64,000 bases of DNA from Typhlomys cinereus. Lineage: Eukaryota > Chordata > Mammalia > Rodentia > Platacanthomyidae. The stretch covers positions 922,542-986,541 of the forward strand of contig JALPQD010000138.1 of the NCBI GenBank assembly GCA_023101885.1. The letters run 5' to 3'. Both the position numbers and the translations under genes were made by a program. Numbering within the stretch: the stretch's first letter is position 1; every line of letters starts with the position of its first letter. Below the pieces are notes generated by a model. That model was given only the letters and a program-made list of their open reading frames with translations. It ran no database searches and was not told where the DNA came from. Below, piece by piece: positions 1 through 10,598 of the stretch.

Positions 1-2404
1 CATGGGGACACTTTACCTTGAAGCATTTTTTGCAATGTGGATTTTGCATCCCTCTGGTGAGTTTCCCATCCCCATCAATTTCTCTTTGAGGTCCGGACAC
101 TAAATAGCTGTCTCTTCAGGCATCATGAAGTTCAGTCTGGCTTTCTCCACCGTCCCCCCAGCAATAGTTCCTTTGTCCCTTGTCAGCTGGGGAAGAAATG
201 CCTTTGGCCTTAGCTTGTCGGAGCCCAGGAATGGGAGAGCAGGGGAAACCAGCTTCCCATCAGTGTGATCTTGGGACCCTGCTGTTGTTTGGACTGGAGC
301 CTGTCTTGGTCCGCTTTTATGAACAGGGCTGTCTTTTCATAAAGCAGAGCAATTTTCTGCCAAATAGCCAGGGTTGTTTTCCCTCCTTCCAGAGCAATAA
401 GGCTCCGGATTTGTCTCCCTCTTGACTTTCAAGAGCATGTTTTCTCAATTCTTTCCTGAAATTAAAGTAAAGGTCAAGAAGACTGGTCTGAGACCCAGGG
501 CTCCCCCACCCCCACCCCTGAGGCACCCAGCTTTTGCAGATGACTCCACAGCTAAGGAGATTCTGCCTTATGGGCTCAGGTGACCTGCCTGACCCCCCTG
601 GAAAAACTCAGCTCACCTTCCCAGTTCTCTTCCCAGTGGAGGGTGGGAGGGGCAACTGAAGAGGGGAAAAAGGGACAGAGAAGGAAAAGGGAAGCTACCT
701 GCCTGTGGGCTCTGTTCTCAATTTAGATCCTCGGAGCAAATTCCCAGCGTCTTCATTCTCCCTTTTGTGTTCCCAGGGAGGGGGCTCAGGACCCCACCCC
801 CTCCACCTCCCTCCCACCCGCCAATTTTCTACTGTGCACGTGAGCTGCCCCGGCGATCTGCCTCTTCCCTCCCTCGCACAGTGTCGGCGCAGGCAGGATT
901 TTTAATCAAAAGGTGGTGCTTGCTGAGAACAGTACCTCGCTTAGCATTACTGGAACCTCCTTTCCACCCCTCCCCACACTGAGTCACTCCAGCTAACAGT
1001 TAATTAATGTGTGACACTTTGACAGTTTGTGAGGAGACTTTTTTTTTTTTTTTTTTTACGGAGCCATCAAAATCTACAGGGATAGAGCTGGCAGGCATGC
1101 ACCCCTACTTGATTTCTCTTGGGTCCCCAAAATCTGACTCACCCTAGAGCAGATGCCACAGGGTTGCTGACCAGGTGAGGTGACCAATTCCTGACTTCCA
1201 CTGCTCCCTTGGAAGGCCTCGTATCTCCACTCATCTGTGTGACGCTTCAGCATCTCTGCTTGGTGCTGTAGAAGCAATAGCTCCCTGGCCTGCTGGGCTC
1301 TTGTGACTTCACTTCCTTAGCAGGGTTAATAGTGTAGAGTTGCCCAGGCTATCGATAATCCCAAGTCCATTATCTGGGAGCTCCCTTTCTACCGAATGCA
1401 TCCTATCTGGGATCAAGTTTCACCTGTAAGCCTACCTGCTCTTATCTCTTTTTATGCACTACGTCTTTCCTTCTGATATCATAAGCCTGGTGCTAAAGTG
1501 TCAGTCTACCTTGACAACATCCCAGATAGAGCCCAACCAACTGGGCTTCCAGCTCCAGGCTCCAATGGGATTAGGACTCGGAGGGCCAGGAGCGGTCTCA
1601 AAGAAGGTTCTCATGGAGAAGGATCTGGGGCAGAAATGATTGCAAGGCAGGGAAGACCCATGGCCTGGAGTGCGCTGGCCTTGGCCTCGGGTGAGAAACT
1701 CGCTTCGTGGATGTCTCTGGACATGTATGGAACCTGCCGTTGCCAGGCTCTGGGCAGGGGGGTAAGCACCAGTGCAGACAAGGCAGATGCTCACAGTTTG
1801 GTAAGAAAAGCTGACACCAAACAAATAATTAGGTGAGTAATGACTTAATTACACCTGTGGTGTCACCAGGAATAGGTGCTGTGAAAGCATCAGGAAGCTC
1901 CACTGGAGAAGGGCTGTGGAACCATCCTAAATGGATGGCAAGACCTGGAGGACAGGCGTGGGGTGGGGGGTCCTGTGCCCAAGAAGCAAAGCTGTGTCTG
2001 GGAAGAAAGTGGTAATCTGGGACCCCAGAAAGAAGTGGAAAGCTGGGACCCCACAAAGGGTAGCTTGTCTGTGCTGATAGGTTTGTAGATTTGGTGACAG
2101 GAAGTTGGGTAAGGGTCCACCAAGAAAGTCTCTCTCCCTCTTCCCTCTCCCCTCTTCCCCCCTCTCCCTCTCCCCTCTCTCCTCTCCTGATATAGAAGCT
2201 GAAGCCAGAGGCTGCCAGGAAAAGTTTAACTCTAGGGAGCAGGGGGTGAGACTTTGTGCAGGGAACTTGACTTCCAGTTTCAGGCTGGGTGACTGAAGTT
2301 TCTTGAGATGAGGCCTGGCCTCCTGGCTCCAACTGAGCAGGGCAGACACAGCCAGAAAGCAAGGGGGCAAGAGGCTGGTCTCAACTGTTCCCCATTTGTG
2401 AGTG

Positions 2405-2497
2405 CATGTGTGTGTGCATGCGTGCATGCGTGTATGTGTGTGTGTGTGTGTGTGCGCGCATGTATGCATGCATGTGTGTATATTTGTATGCGTGCAG

Positions 2498-2538
<41 letters not shown>
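2405..2538. repeat. TG-rich microsatellite
   Basis: Alternating TG units with interspersed GCATGC and GTATGCATGC variants end in about 15 pure TG units. A reverse-oriented SINE follows directly, the usual rodent arrangement in which the CA tail of the SINE has expanded. Confidence 0.9.
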
Positions 2539-2539
<1 letters not shown>

Positions 2540-2541
<2 letters not shown>

Positions 2542-2795
2542 GCTAGAGTACAGCCTCATTCCATCCCCCCTATTTTTCACACAGGGTCTTTCAGTGGCCC
2601 AGGAACTCACTGGTTTGGCTGGGCTGACTGGCCAGTGAGCTGGGAGCATCTGCTAGTCTCCACCTCTCTGGAACTGAGATTACAGACATATGGCATCACA
2701 TCTTGGTTTTTTTTTTTCTTTAAATGTGGATTCCGGATGGTTGAACTTGGATCCTCATGCTTGCCAGGCAAGTCAACTGAGCTATTACCCCAGCC
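2540..2795 (-). repeat. B4-like SINE, reverse orientation
   Basis: The segment reads as the complement of a B4-type SINE (ID/tRNA-like head joined to a B1-like part). It has an 'acagggtcttt..' B1-like stretch, then 'ctggccagtgagctggga', 'gagattacagaca', a T-run, and finally 'tgaactt..tcctcatgcttgccaggcaagt..ctgagctatt..ccccagccc', the complement of the tRNA-like head with its B box. Family assignment is from memory of the consensus. Confidence 0.65.
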
Positions 2796-5700
2796 CAACT
2801 GCACACCTTCTAAGGAAATCTTGAAGGAGGGTCTTCAGAGCTTCTGGGCCCTGGGTCAGCTCTCTGTTGACTCTGCAGGAACCTGCCTTGGATTCTCTGT
2901 CCTTAGAGTAGGGGAAGGGTGTAAGTGTATGGTTTCCCCACTCTCTCTCACAGAAGTCTCCGCCACCCAAAATTGGTAGAACAATTTTCCCTGCTAGCCT
3001 AGGTCTCCAAATAGTCCTGGCCTATCTAGCGCTGAGGCTGTGGTGGTGAGTGGAGCCCCTGTGCCAGCTCTGCAGGGCTATAACAAACACCCAATGGTTA
3101 AGTGAAGACGGCCCTTTTCTTTGGCGCTTGCGCTGAGGTGGAGTATCATGTCGAGAGCCTGAGGGGAGGGTGAGGCTCGTCTCCAGGCAGGCTGAGGGGC
3201 AGAGTGCAAGAGGAAGGATCGAGGTCTCAGTAGTTCTTCAAGTGTCACCTCTCCCTCTCCACCCTCCCCTCTGCCTCAGGTCTTCAGGTATCTACTGTCT
3301 CCCCAAAGTGCCAGGCTGGGGACTAAGTTGTTAGTGCACAGGCCTTGGCGGGCATCTGAGATTGAACCCACAGCCACACTTCTCCCCCAAAAGTGGGGGG
3401 AAGAAAACCCACCAGGGTTTCTTCCCTCGAATGTGACTGCTGATACCCAAGACAGAGCTACAGTCTCACCACCCAGGTGCTGGGGCCTGAGATGCTGGGC
3501 ACATCAGGGGTGAAGAGAGGCTTGCAAACCTGGGGTTGACGGTGTCCCCTGGTCCCTGTGCCTGACACTCTTATTTCTTAACATTCCAGTTCATTCCTCA
3601 TCTTTTTCCTTTTCCTTCTCTCCTTTCTCTTCCCCTTCTTCGTCTTCCTCCAATTCCTTCCCTTCTTTTCCTTCTTTCCCTCCTCTTTCTCTTCTCCTTT
3701 CCACAGAACTTCAGATCCCAGCCCAGGACATAAGAGGATCTACCATTCTAGCAGTGACGGGTCTCTTCCAAACTCCAAAGCTCTAGGCCCAGGGCACTGG
3801 CCACAGGAGTCTGGTGATGGCCTGGACCAGGGGTCTGGGCCTGAAGTCTGCTTTCTCTACCCCCAGGCTGAGGCTGACTTCATATCAAGAAATGTGAGGA
3901 ACTCACTGTAGGTCTCTTCCTGCGGCTTGTTGGGGGATCCCTCCACAAATCCTGCCTTCCTGGACCCTCCAGAGAGGAGGGAAAAGGCTGCTCTGGGGCA
4001 CGAAAGCAGTACTTGGAGGAGGGGGAAGGGGTGGCCTGGATTTCCAGCTCTGGAGAGGAGCGCCCTGCCGACGCCCACCCAGTCCCCATCCAACTCAAGT
4101 CACCCCACCAGCTGCTTTTGAGATGAAAATGCAAAACTGCTCCCCGCTTCTACTTTTTCTTGAATGCTTCAGCTCGGGGGGGCATTGCTGTGTTAGCAGG
4201 CGGTCTCACCCGCCTCGGCCTGATTGGGTTGTTATTTATTAGACAATTAGATTCCTTCAAGTGCCAAACTTCTGGGGAGGCAGCGCAGGAATGAAGCTGA
4301 GGGTAGAACACGGGAACCAGGCAGCTGGGGCTTGAGCTACATGGGCGCTCCTCACCCCCCCCCATGTCCTCCCTGCTCTGTGCCCTGGCAAACAGAAAGA
4401 AGAGAGTGGTAGACATGGACCAAGGAGCAGAGAGCGAGGCAGAGAGCAGACTCCTCCCCTCCAGGATCAGTCCGCTTTCCTCCAGGGACCCAGCCTGCCT
4501 TAAACAAGTTGACACCTTTGATCTCGCTCTACCATTTGGGGGACCAAGGATAACCACATCCTCCAAGTTCTTTCCCAGAGGAGAAAAATGATGTCAGGTT
4601 TGGGTGTCCGTTTTGAAGCAAGGGAGCTCAGAGCAACCTTTCCCCTTCCCAACCTGCTTGTGAGAAACTGTTTCTTTGACAGGCTGCCTGCCTCTAGGGT
4701 GCCACTGGGACAGTAGAGGCCCCCTCGGTGCCATCACCTCTGCTCCCCCGCTCTGCTGCGCTCCCAAGCCTGGGTGAAGCGAATGTTCCACACTAGCTCC
4801 CGCAGGGTTCCTGCCTGGGCTGCCTAGCAGGAACAGCTGAGCCCTGGTCTCTCTGCTTCCCAACTGGAAAGCTCATTTCTAAATTAGGGTGTGCACAGGA
4901 AGCAGGGGGCCTTTGAGAGCCACATGGGCAAAGGACAGAGGCTGGAGAGATTTTAGATACCTATAGCTCCCTGTTACTGGTGGCTTTTATTCATTTCCTC
5001 ACATTGGCTCATTCCAGATATCCAACATGAAGGTCCTAAAGAGGACCTCTGTTAACTCGGGCTGGAGCTAGGGTGGGTATTCAGGGAGGAGCATGATGGA
5101 GAAGGGTACCAGCTCCAGAATGGATGGTTCTGGAAGATCTGTTAGTTGATCTTTGAGCAAGGACAGAGAATGGTAAGTACTGATGACAGCTGAGGCATAA
5201 ATGGCTTCTGGTACTTCAGTGGCCTGAGGGTGGTTGGCCTCCCACACGGCATGGCCTTTCAGCTTCTGGAGCAGCTGGGAAGGAAAGCCTCGAGGCCACA
5301 TGGCACATGGGGACCCTTGTATGCCAGCATCTGCCCAGTGGGGTGGCAGGAAACAGTCCCTGTCACCCTTGATGCCCAGGGAGATGATGGTAGCTTGTGG
5401 CATGCAGCTGCTTCTCGACTGAGCCCGGCACCTTAGGCTTAAGTCATCCACCCTTCTCCCAAGAGATGCCGTAGTGGCCAAGATATGCAGACGGCCATGC
5501 TGTCTGTGCGTGTTGGTTGCTGAACGCTCGTTCGTTCATTGGGAGCCACAATTTGTAGCTCCTGTAAGTTGTTTCTGCACAAGGCAAGAGTCACCAAGGA
5601 GGAGATGGAGGTGGAATTTGGAGAGTGGCAAGAAACTGGATCATATTTTTAAACCACAAATCAAAATCCCTGTTCTGACAACAGATTTTTTTAAAGCATG

Positions 5701-6801
5701 TGATTTTATTTACATGAAAATTCTTATGACTAAGAACAATTTACCTTGAGTAGACAGCCAATCTTCTCTGGAAAAAAGAAAAAGAAAAGAAAAAAATCAT
5801 ATTTAGACTTCAGTGGCAAATCCAGGGTCCCAGGTGCTGTGCCCTTGGTATGTCCTGTACACAAACCTCAGAGCAGACAATGGACTTCATCTGGCTTCTT
5901 TGGAGTCAGGATGCCACGAGCCATCCCAAGCTGCGTCCATAAGAATCTTCCCTCTGTCCTGCGCATGGGCACAATCTCAGTCCAGGAAAGAGGAGCTTGA
6001 GGGGTGGAGAATAAGGGCAGGGTAGGAAAGGCGGGGCTTCTCCTGGTGTGCATCTTGTGCCTACTCCAGAGGCAGAAGGGATAGGCTAGAGCCTGGGGAA
6101 CCAGGCTGGCAGGTTTTTTCAGACCAAGGAATGCCAGGGAGGGACTCTGTCCATCTCAAGATACACCCCACTCCAGCTCAGTGTCCAGGAAGTCAGAACA
6201 TAGTTTGTAACTGAGAGCTTCCTGGAGCCCTGTTGGGGTTGGTGCTCTTCTTTCTTGGTGTCGCATAAACCAACAAAGCATCCTCCGTTTTGTCTGCATG
6301 AGAGGCTATGAAGCTCAGTTTACTTTAGCACCAACAGCAGGAGTTCTGTGTCTTTCAAACTAGCTTCTGCTTCTCTCTGGGAGTTGCATAGGATTGTTCT
6401 GCAGCTAGGATCTAGGGACAGCTTTGTTTCATGGAAAAGCCCTTCCTTCTTCACACAGCATCTTCTTATGGTCTCTTCTTTCTATGTATATCCCTTCCCC
6501 TGACGTAGGTCAGAGTGAGTTTGAGCCCAAATGACCTCATTTTAACATAACTTTCCCTTTAAAGGTTCTATCTCCAAATATAGTACCAGGATTAGAGTTT
6601 CAACATATGAGTTTTCTGAGTCAGAGGTAGAGAAAACAATTCAGTTCATAATTGTACTCGGTTTGCAATACCCATGATGCTCTTGGCCGATTTAGTTCAT
6701 AAGTGAACCTAGCAAGAAATACCCATGATGTGCTAAGCCTGTATTTTTTTTTTTGAACACTTAAGAATCTGGTGGTTTGTGTTAACAAGCACATGCCTTG
6801 T

Positions 6802-6850
<49 letters not shown>
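6802..6850. repeat. (TG)n microsatellite
   Basis: About 24 uninterrupted TG units in DRD2 intron 1, directly followed by a reverse SINE remnant. Confidence 0.95.
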
Positions 6851-6854
<4 letters not shown>

Positions 6855-7012
6855 GGCCACTGTGTTTGTCTGTGGAGGCCCAAGGTGATCTCAGGAATCC
6901 CCTTGGATTGTTCTACCTCCTTTCTGCTTTGCTCTGAGATTTCCCAGGGTCCACATTCTGCTAGTGAGGCAGAGTTTTAACCCCTGAGCCATCTCTCTGA
7001 CCCCAGCAAGCA
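6851..7012 (-). repeat. SINE remnant, reverse orientation
   Basis: The text 'ggaggcccaaggtgatctcaggaatcc..' through 'cccctgagccatctctctgacccc' is the complement of a tRNA-derived SINE head (B4/B2-like). A closely similar copy, also behind a TG run, lies at 14652-14875, so the two belong to one subfamily. Confidence 0.55.
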
Positions 7013-7628
7013 CATTTCAAGACCCGGCAAGGGAGGAGAGAGGGCTTCTTTCCTGGCATAGTATCAGAGCCTATGATTCAGTTTGGTAGACATATCTTCA
7101 GTCCTCACTGCCTGTAAACCACTGAGTTTGGAGTTAAAAATGAATAAAATAGTGTGCTTTCCATGCAGAGGATGGAACAGGAGCGACACGTGGCATAACT
7201 CAGCCCAGGAATGGAATGTATTCCAGGACCTGTAGATGCCCTGAAGAGATAATCGCAACAGATTCAGGGAAGGGATGACTCCAAGTCAGTTTTACTTTAA
7301 TGGATGTGTAGATTCAGAATAGAAATGTCTAGATACTTGCCTTGTTTGTAAAGCAGGGATGAAAACTGGAGGCTGCAAACAGTTGTTCTAAGGAAAAGTA
7401 GACACTATATCCAAAAGAACTTAGGAAACGCTTGAACTTGTTACGGGTATACAACGTGATCACCTTAGGGAGGGTCAGCCTTGTGCTGCCGGAATGGACG
7501 TCTAGCCCAGCGTGAGAATGAGATACACAGAAGTGAGAGTCTGACAGATCCCACTGGCTAGACCAGGAAAGGGACTAAGACAGCGAGGGGAAGAACAGAA
7601 AGAATGGGGGTAGAGCTGAGTCTGGGAG

Positions 7629-7812
7629 ACTAGGCCTGAAATCTCTGCTACTTGGGAGGCTGAGGTAGCACATGATGAGTTCAAGGCTGGCCTGAGTAAT
7701 AAAGAAGACTCTGTCTCAAAGTAGAAAGAGAGCCAAAGCTGTAGCTCAGTAGTACAAGGCTTGTCTTGCATGTGCTAGGCCCTTGTACTTCAATCCTTAG
7801 TACTAAAATGGG
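7629..7812 (+). repeat. B1 + ID composite SINE
   Basis: A B1-like part ('gctacttgggaggctgaggta..', 'ttcaaggctggcctgagtaa', 'actctgtctcaaa') is followed by an ID/tRNA-like part ('gctgtagctcagtagtacaaggc..', 'cttcaatccttagtacta'). The two parts are in the order seen in B1-ID dimeric SINEs of several rodent families. Confidence 0.65.
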
Positions 7813-9369
7813 GGAGGGATATGGGGAAGGAGGGTGCCTCCAGGCTTCCAGCAGTGCTATACACAGTATTTCACGTGTAGCTGCTCTAGTAGATGCTGGG
7901 AAAATAAGTGAATATCAGAAGCATCCCTGGTTTCCTGATCCATAGAGACCCACAGGCTTCCTGCTGTGTGCTCCCAATGGGAAGAAGAACCAGTTGGGTT
8001 TGCTGAACATAGCATCAATAAGACACGATGCTTCCCTGCCTTAGAATGGGAAGGTATAACATTCCATGTCACTCACATGGATTAGGCATTTTGCTTTGCT
8101 CCAGAAATCTTGGAGTGGTGGTGTTGACTAGCGAACCATCCAGACTCCTCTGTGAGAGTCCGCTGATCAGTGCCTTCCCCGTGGCTCCCTCTGACACACT
8201 GCAGCAAGCATGTCTATGTGTGCCTTTTCGTTTCCTCTCAAATGGCACAGGCTGGGACTTTTCAGACCAACTGGAAAGCAGAGCACCTGGAAGTCACATG
8301 TGGATGCCAATAAGTTTATCCATTATGTGAGGCAGGAATGCTTGTGTTGCCAGTATTTTGGCTGCACAATATATACATTATGTTTTAATAGCAACCAAAA
8401 TACAGGCTGTCGAAATTATCCATGGCTGACATCTCCCGGCTCGGCTCCTGAGTCCTTTGCTTCCTTTTCTCTGTGAATTCACCTCTGGCAGGCCCCAGAT
8501 TCTCAGCCAGAAATCCATGAAATCCCTCTGGTGCCTCTTCTGTCCCCAACTGTCCAATAACCAAGTTGCATGAGATTTGTTTCTAAGGTAGCTCTTGTTC
8601 CCAGCAAATCTCTCTCTCTTCATTCTGAAGGCTGTGGACAGTTGTTTGAAGACAAACGAGATAGTGTATTTAAAAAACTTTCCAAACCTTGGCAAACTTT
8701 CCAACCCTTTACAGATACGTAGTGCAATCATCTTTGGCAAGGCCAGCATTGTGCTGCAAAAATAGAAGGCTTCTTTCAGTGACTAACATCTTTAATTTGA
8801 ATTATAGCCACTTCACTTCTGTCCAAGCTCTCTCTCTGTAGCACAGCCATCAATGAACTTTCCAAAACTCCAGTTCAATGAGGTTACACCATTGCTCCCA
8901 ACTTTTTAAGCCTTCCCAAGCTGGTCTCTGGGGTTTAATTTTCTCCCACCTCATTGCCAAGCCATACATACATAGCTGAACAGAATTATTTGCTGTTGGG
9001 ATTGGGTTGTGTTTTCCCTGGCTGGAGCATCTAACACTCCATCACTTGGCTAACTCTTCTTAATTCCCTTAAGTATCGTTCCTTTTAGAAGTCTTTCTCA
9101 TTCCTTCTGGTTGCTACTGGGTGTTTCCTGCTAAGCCTTACCATTTCCTGCTTGGGTTCCTGCAGTGGTTGGTGTTCTGTCTCCTCCGTGGGGCCTCATT
9201 GTCCATGCGCTACAGTACAGTCAGACTCTGCAAGGCAGATCTGGTCTCATGGTTATTGACGCCCTTAGGATCACATCAACTGCTATCCCAACTTTGACCT
9301 CAACTATCCAGCTGCTTAGTTTTAACTCATGCAAGAAACTGTAGGCTTCTGTTGTCTAGAAGCTCTTTC

Positions 9370-9600
9370 ATGTCTTCTGCCTTGGCAGCTTCCATCTGAC
9401 TATGTGCTTTGCACGTGCTGCATTCTGTCTGGACCCTTTCCCATAATTCCCTGCTGTCTACCAGGTTAATTCCTACACTTTCTTCAAGCATCTGTTGACT
9501 ATCACTTCCTTCAGAAAGTCGTTCCCAGATACCTAAACCAGGATATGTATCTCTCCCCATTCTAATTTCTTAGTCCCCACTACCATAAATGTAATTGCTT
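9370..9600 (+). repeat. L2-like LINE 3' fragment
   Basis: The run 'tgtgctttgcacgtgctgcattctgtctggaccctttccc' followed by 'ggttaattcctacactttcttcaagcatctg..' resembles the 3' end of the ancient mammalian L2 LINE. It is diverged and assigned by eye. Confidence 0.5.
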
Positions 9601-9625
9601 AATCAACTATTATTTCTGTTTGTTT

Positions 9626-9865
9626 CTTTTTTTTTCTTTATGGTATTGCGGATTGAACCTAGAACCCTGCATATAGTAGGTACGTTACTGTATCACTGCA
9701 CTATAATATCCCCAGATCTCTTTATACTTCTTATAAGTTTTAAAACCTACTAAGTTTCTGAGCTGGTCTACATCTTACTTAGTAGCCCAGACTGGCCATG
9801 AATTTGTGATTCTCCTGCCTCAGATTCCTAAGTAACCAGAATTACAGGCCCCCGTCCCACTGAGC
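9626..9865 (-). repeat. ID + B1 composite SINE, reverse orientation
   Basis: It starts with a T-rich tract and 'tggtattgcggattgaacc', the complement of an ID-type tRNA-like 3' part. It continues into 'gtagcccagactggccatgaa..tctcctgcctcagattcctaagtaaccagaattacagg', the complement of B1. Confidence 0.65.
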
Positions 9866-10314
9866 CCAACAGCTATTGATTCTTCTATAAGTATGATATA
9901 GAACCATGTATGTTTTGTTTGTGTATGTTTTGTAGCACTTATAGAATAGTGTTTGATAAATATCTACAGAATCAACAATTAAGGAACGCCTATTCCTATT
10001 CCTACCACTAGAAGCTAGAACTCCTAATTTATTTGGTTTCTGAATATGGTGAATGAATGAATGAATGGTTCCTTGAAAACATTTTATTTTACTATTCTTG
10101 AAAAATATATACTCGCTCATTCCTTCTAACAGGAGAGTGGTTGGGTGCAAACATCAAGATCTTGAGATTGGAGAGTTCTCCACTTCCTGTCAGTGATCAG
10201 TTTTCAGGTCGCAGTCCCTCGCGGGAGGCAGCGGGCCTTGGAGGTCCTCCTGCTCACCCCTTGTGTCCATTTCTCCCGGCCAGAGCCTCGCCACCCAGTG
10301 GCTCCGCTGCCCCA

Positions 10315-10598
10315 ATGGATCCACTGAATCTATCCTGGTACGATGACGACCTGGAGAGGCAGAACTGGAGCCGGCCCTTCAATGGCTCGGAAGGCAAGGC
10401 AGAGAGGCCCCACTACAACTACTACGCCATGCTGCTCACCCTCCTCATCTTGTCATCGTCTTCGGCAACGTGCTGGTGTGCATGGCTGTGTCCCGAGAGA
10501 AGGCGCTGCAGACCACCACAAACTACTTGATCGTCAGCCTCGCTGTGGCCGACCTCCTGGTGGCCACGCTGGTCATGCCCTGGGTTGTCTACCTGGAG
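10315..10598 (+). CDS. DRD2: DRD2 coding exon 1 (exon 2), with a frameshift
   Basis: It encodes residues 1-95: the glycosylated N terminus, TM1, ICL1 and most of TM2, ending ..VVYLE at a GT donor (10599). The ATG at 10315 begins [12 protein letters not shown], the invariant D2 start. The expected LLIFIIVFGNV stretch is broken: codons up to Ile45 (10447-10449) are in frame, and from 'atcgtcttcggc' onward the sequence is in the next frame. One base has therefore been lost at about 10452-10453. The exon measures 284 nt against 285 expected. Downstream of the lesion [14 protein letters not shown] follows perfectly. Confidence 0.96.

Larger units (their letters stand above)
1..10283 (+). other. 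DRD2: DRD2 intron 1, 3' part
   Basis: This is non-coding sequence upstream of the first coding exon of DRD2; in mammals the non-coding exon 1 and promoter lie tens of kilobases upstream, so they are absent here. It contains a poly-T run (about 1040-1057), pyrimidine-rich tracts (about 2130-2190 and 3590-3710), TG microsatellites at 2405 and 6802, several SINEs and an L2-like fragment near 9.4 kb. I see no credible coding exon. The acceptor that I prefer is the CAG ending at 10283, which follows a T/C-rich stretch. A second CAG ends at 10298, so the 5' UTR part of exon 2 is either 31 or 16 nt. Confidence 0.8.

Noticed and set aside
1927..2649. 240-codon open frame on the minus strand
   Set aside because: Its long His-Thr run is the translation of a TG microsatellite, and the rest covers a CT-rich tract and SINE.
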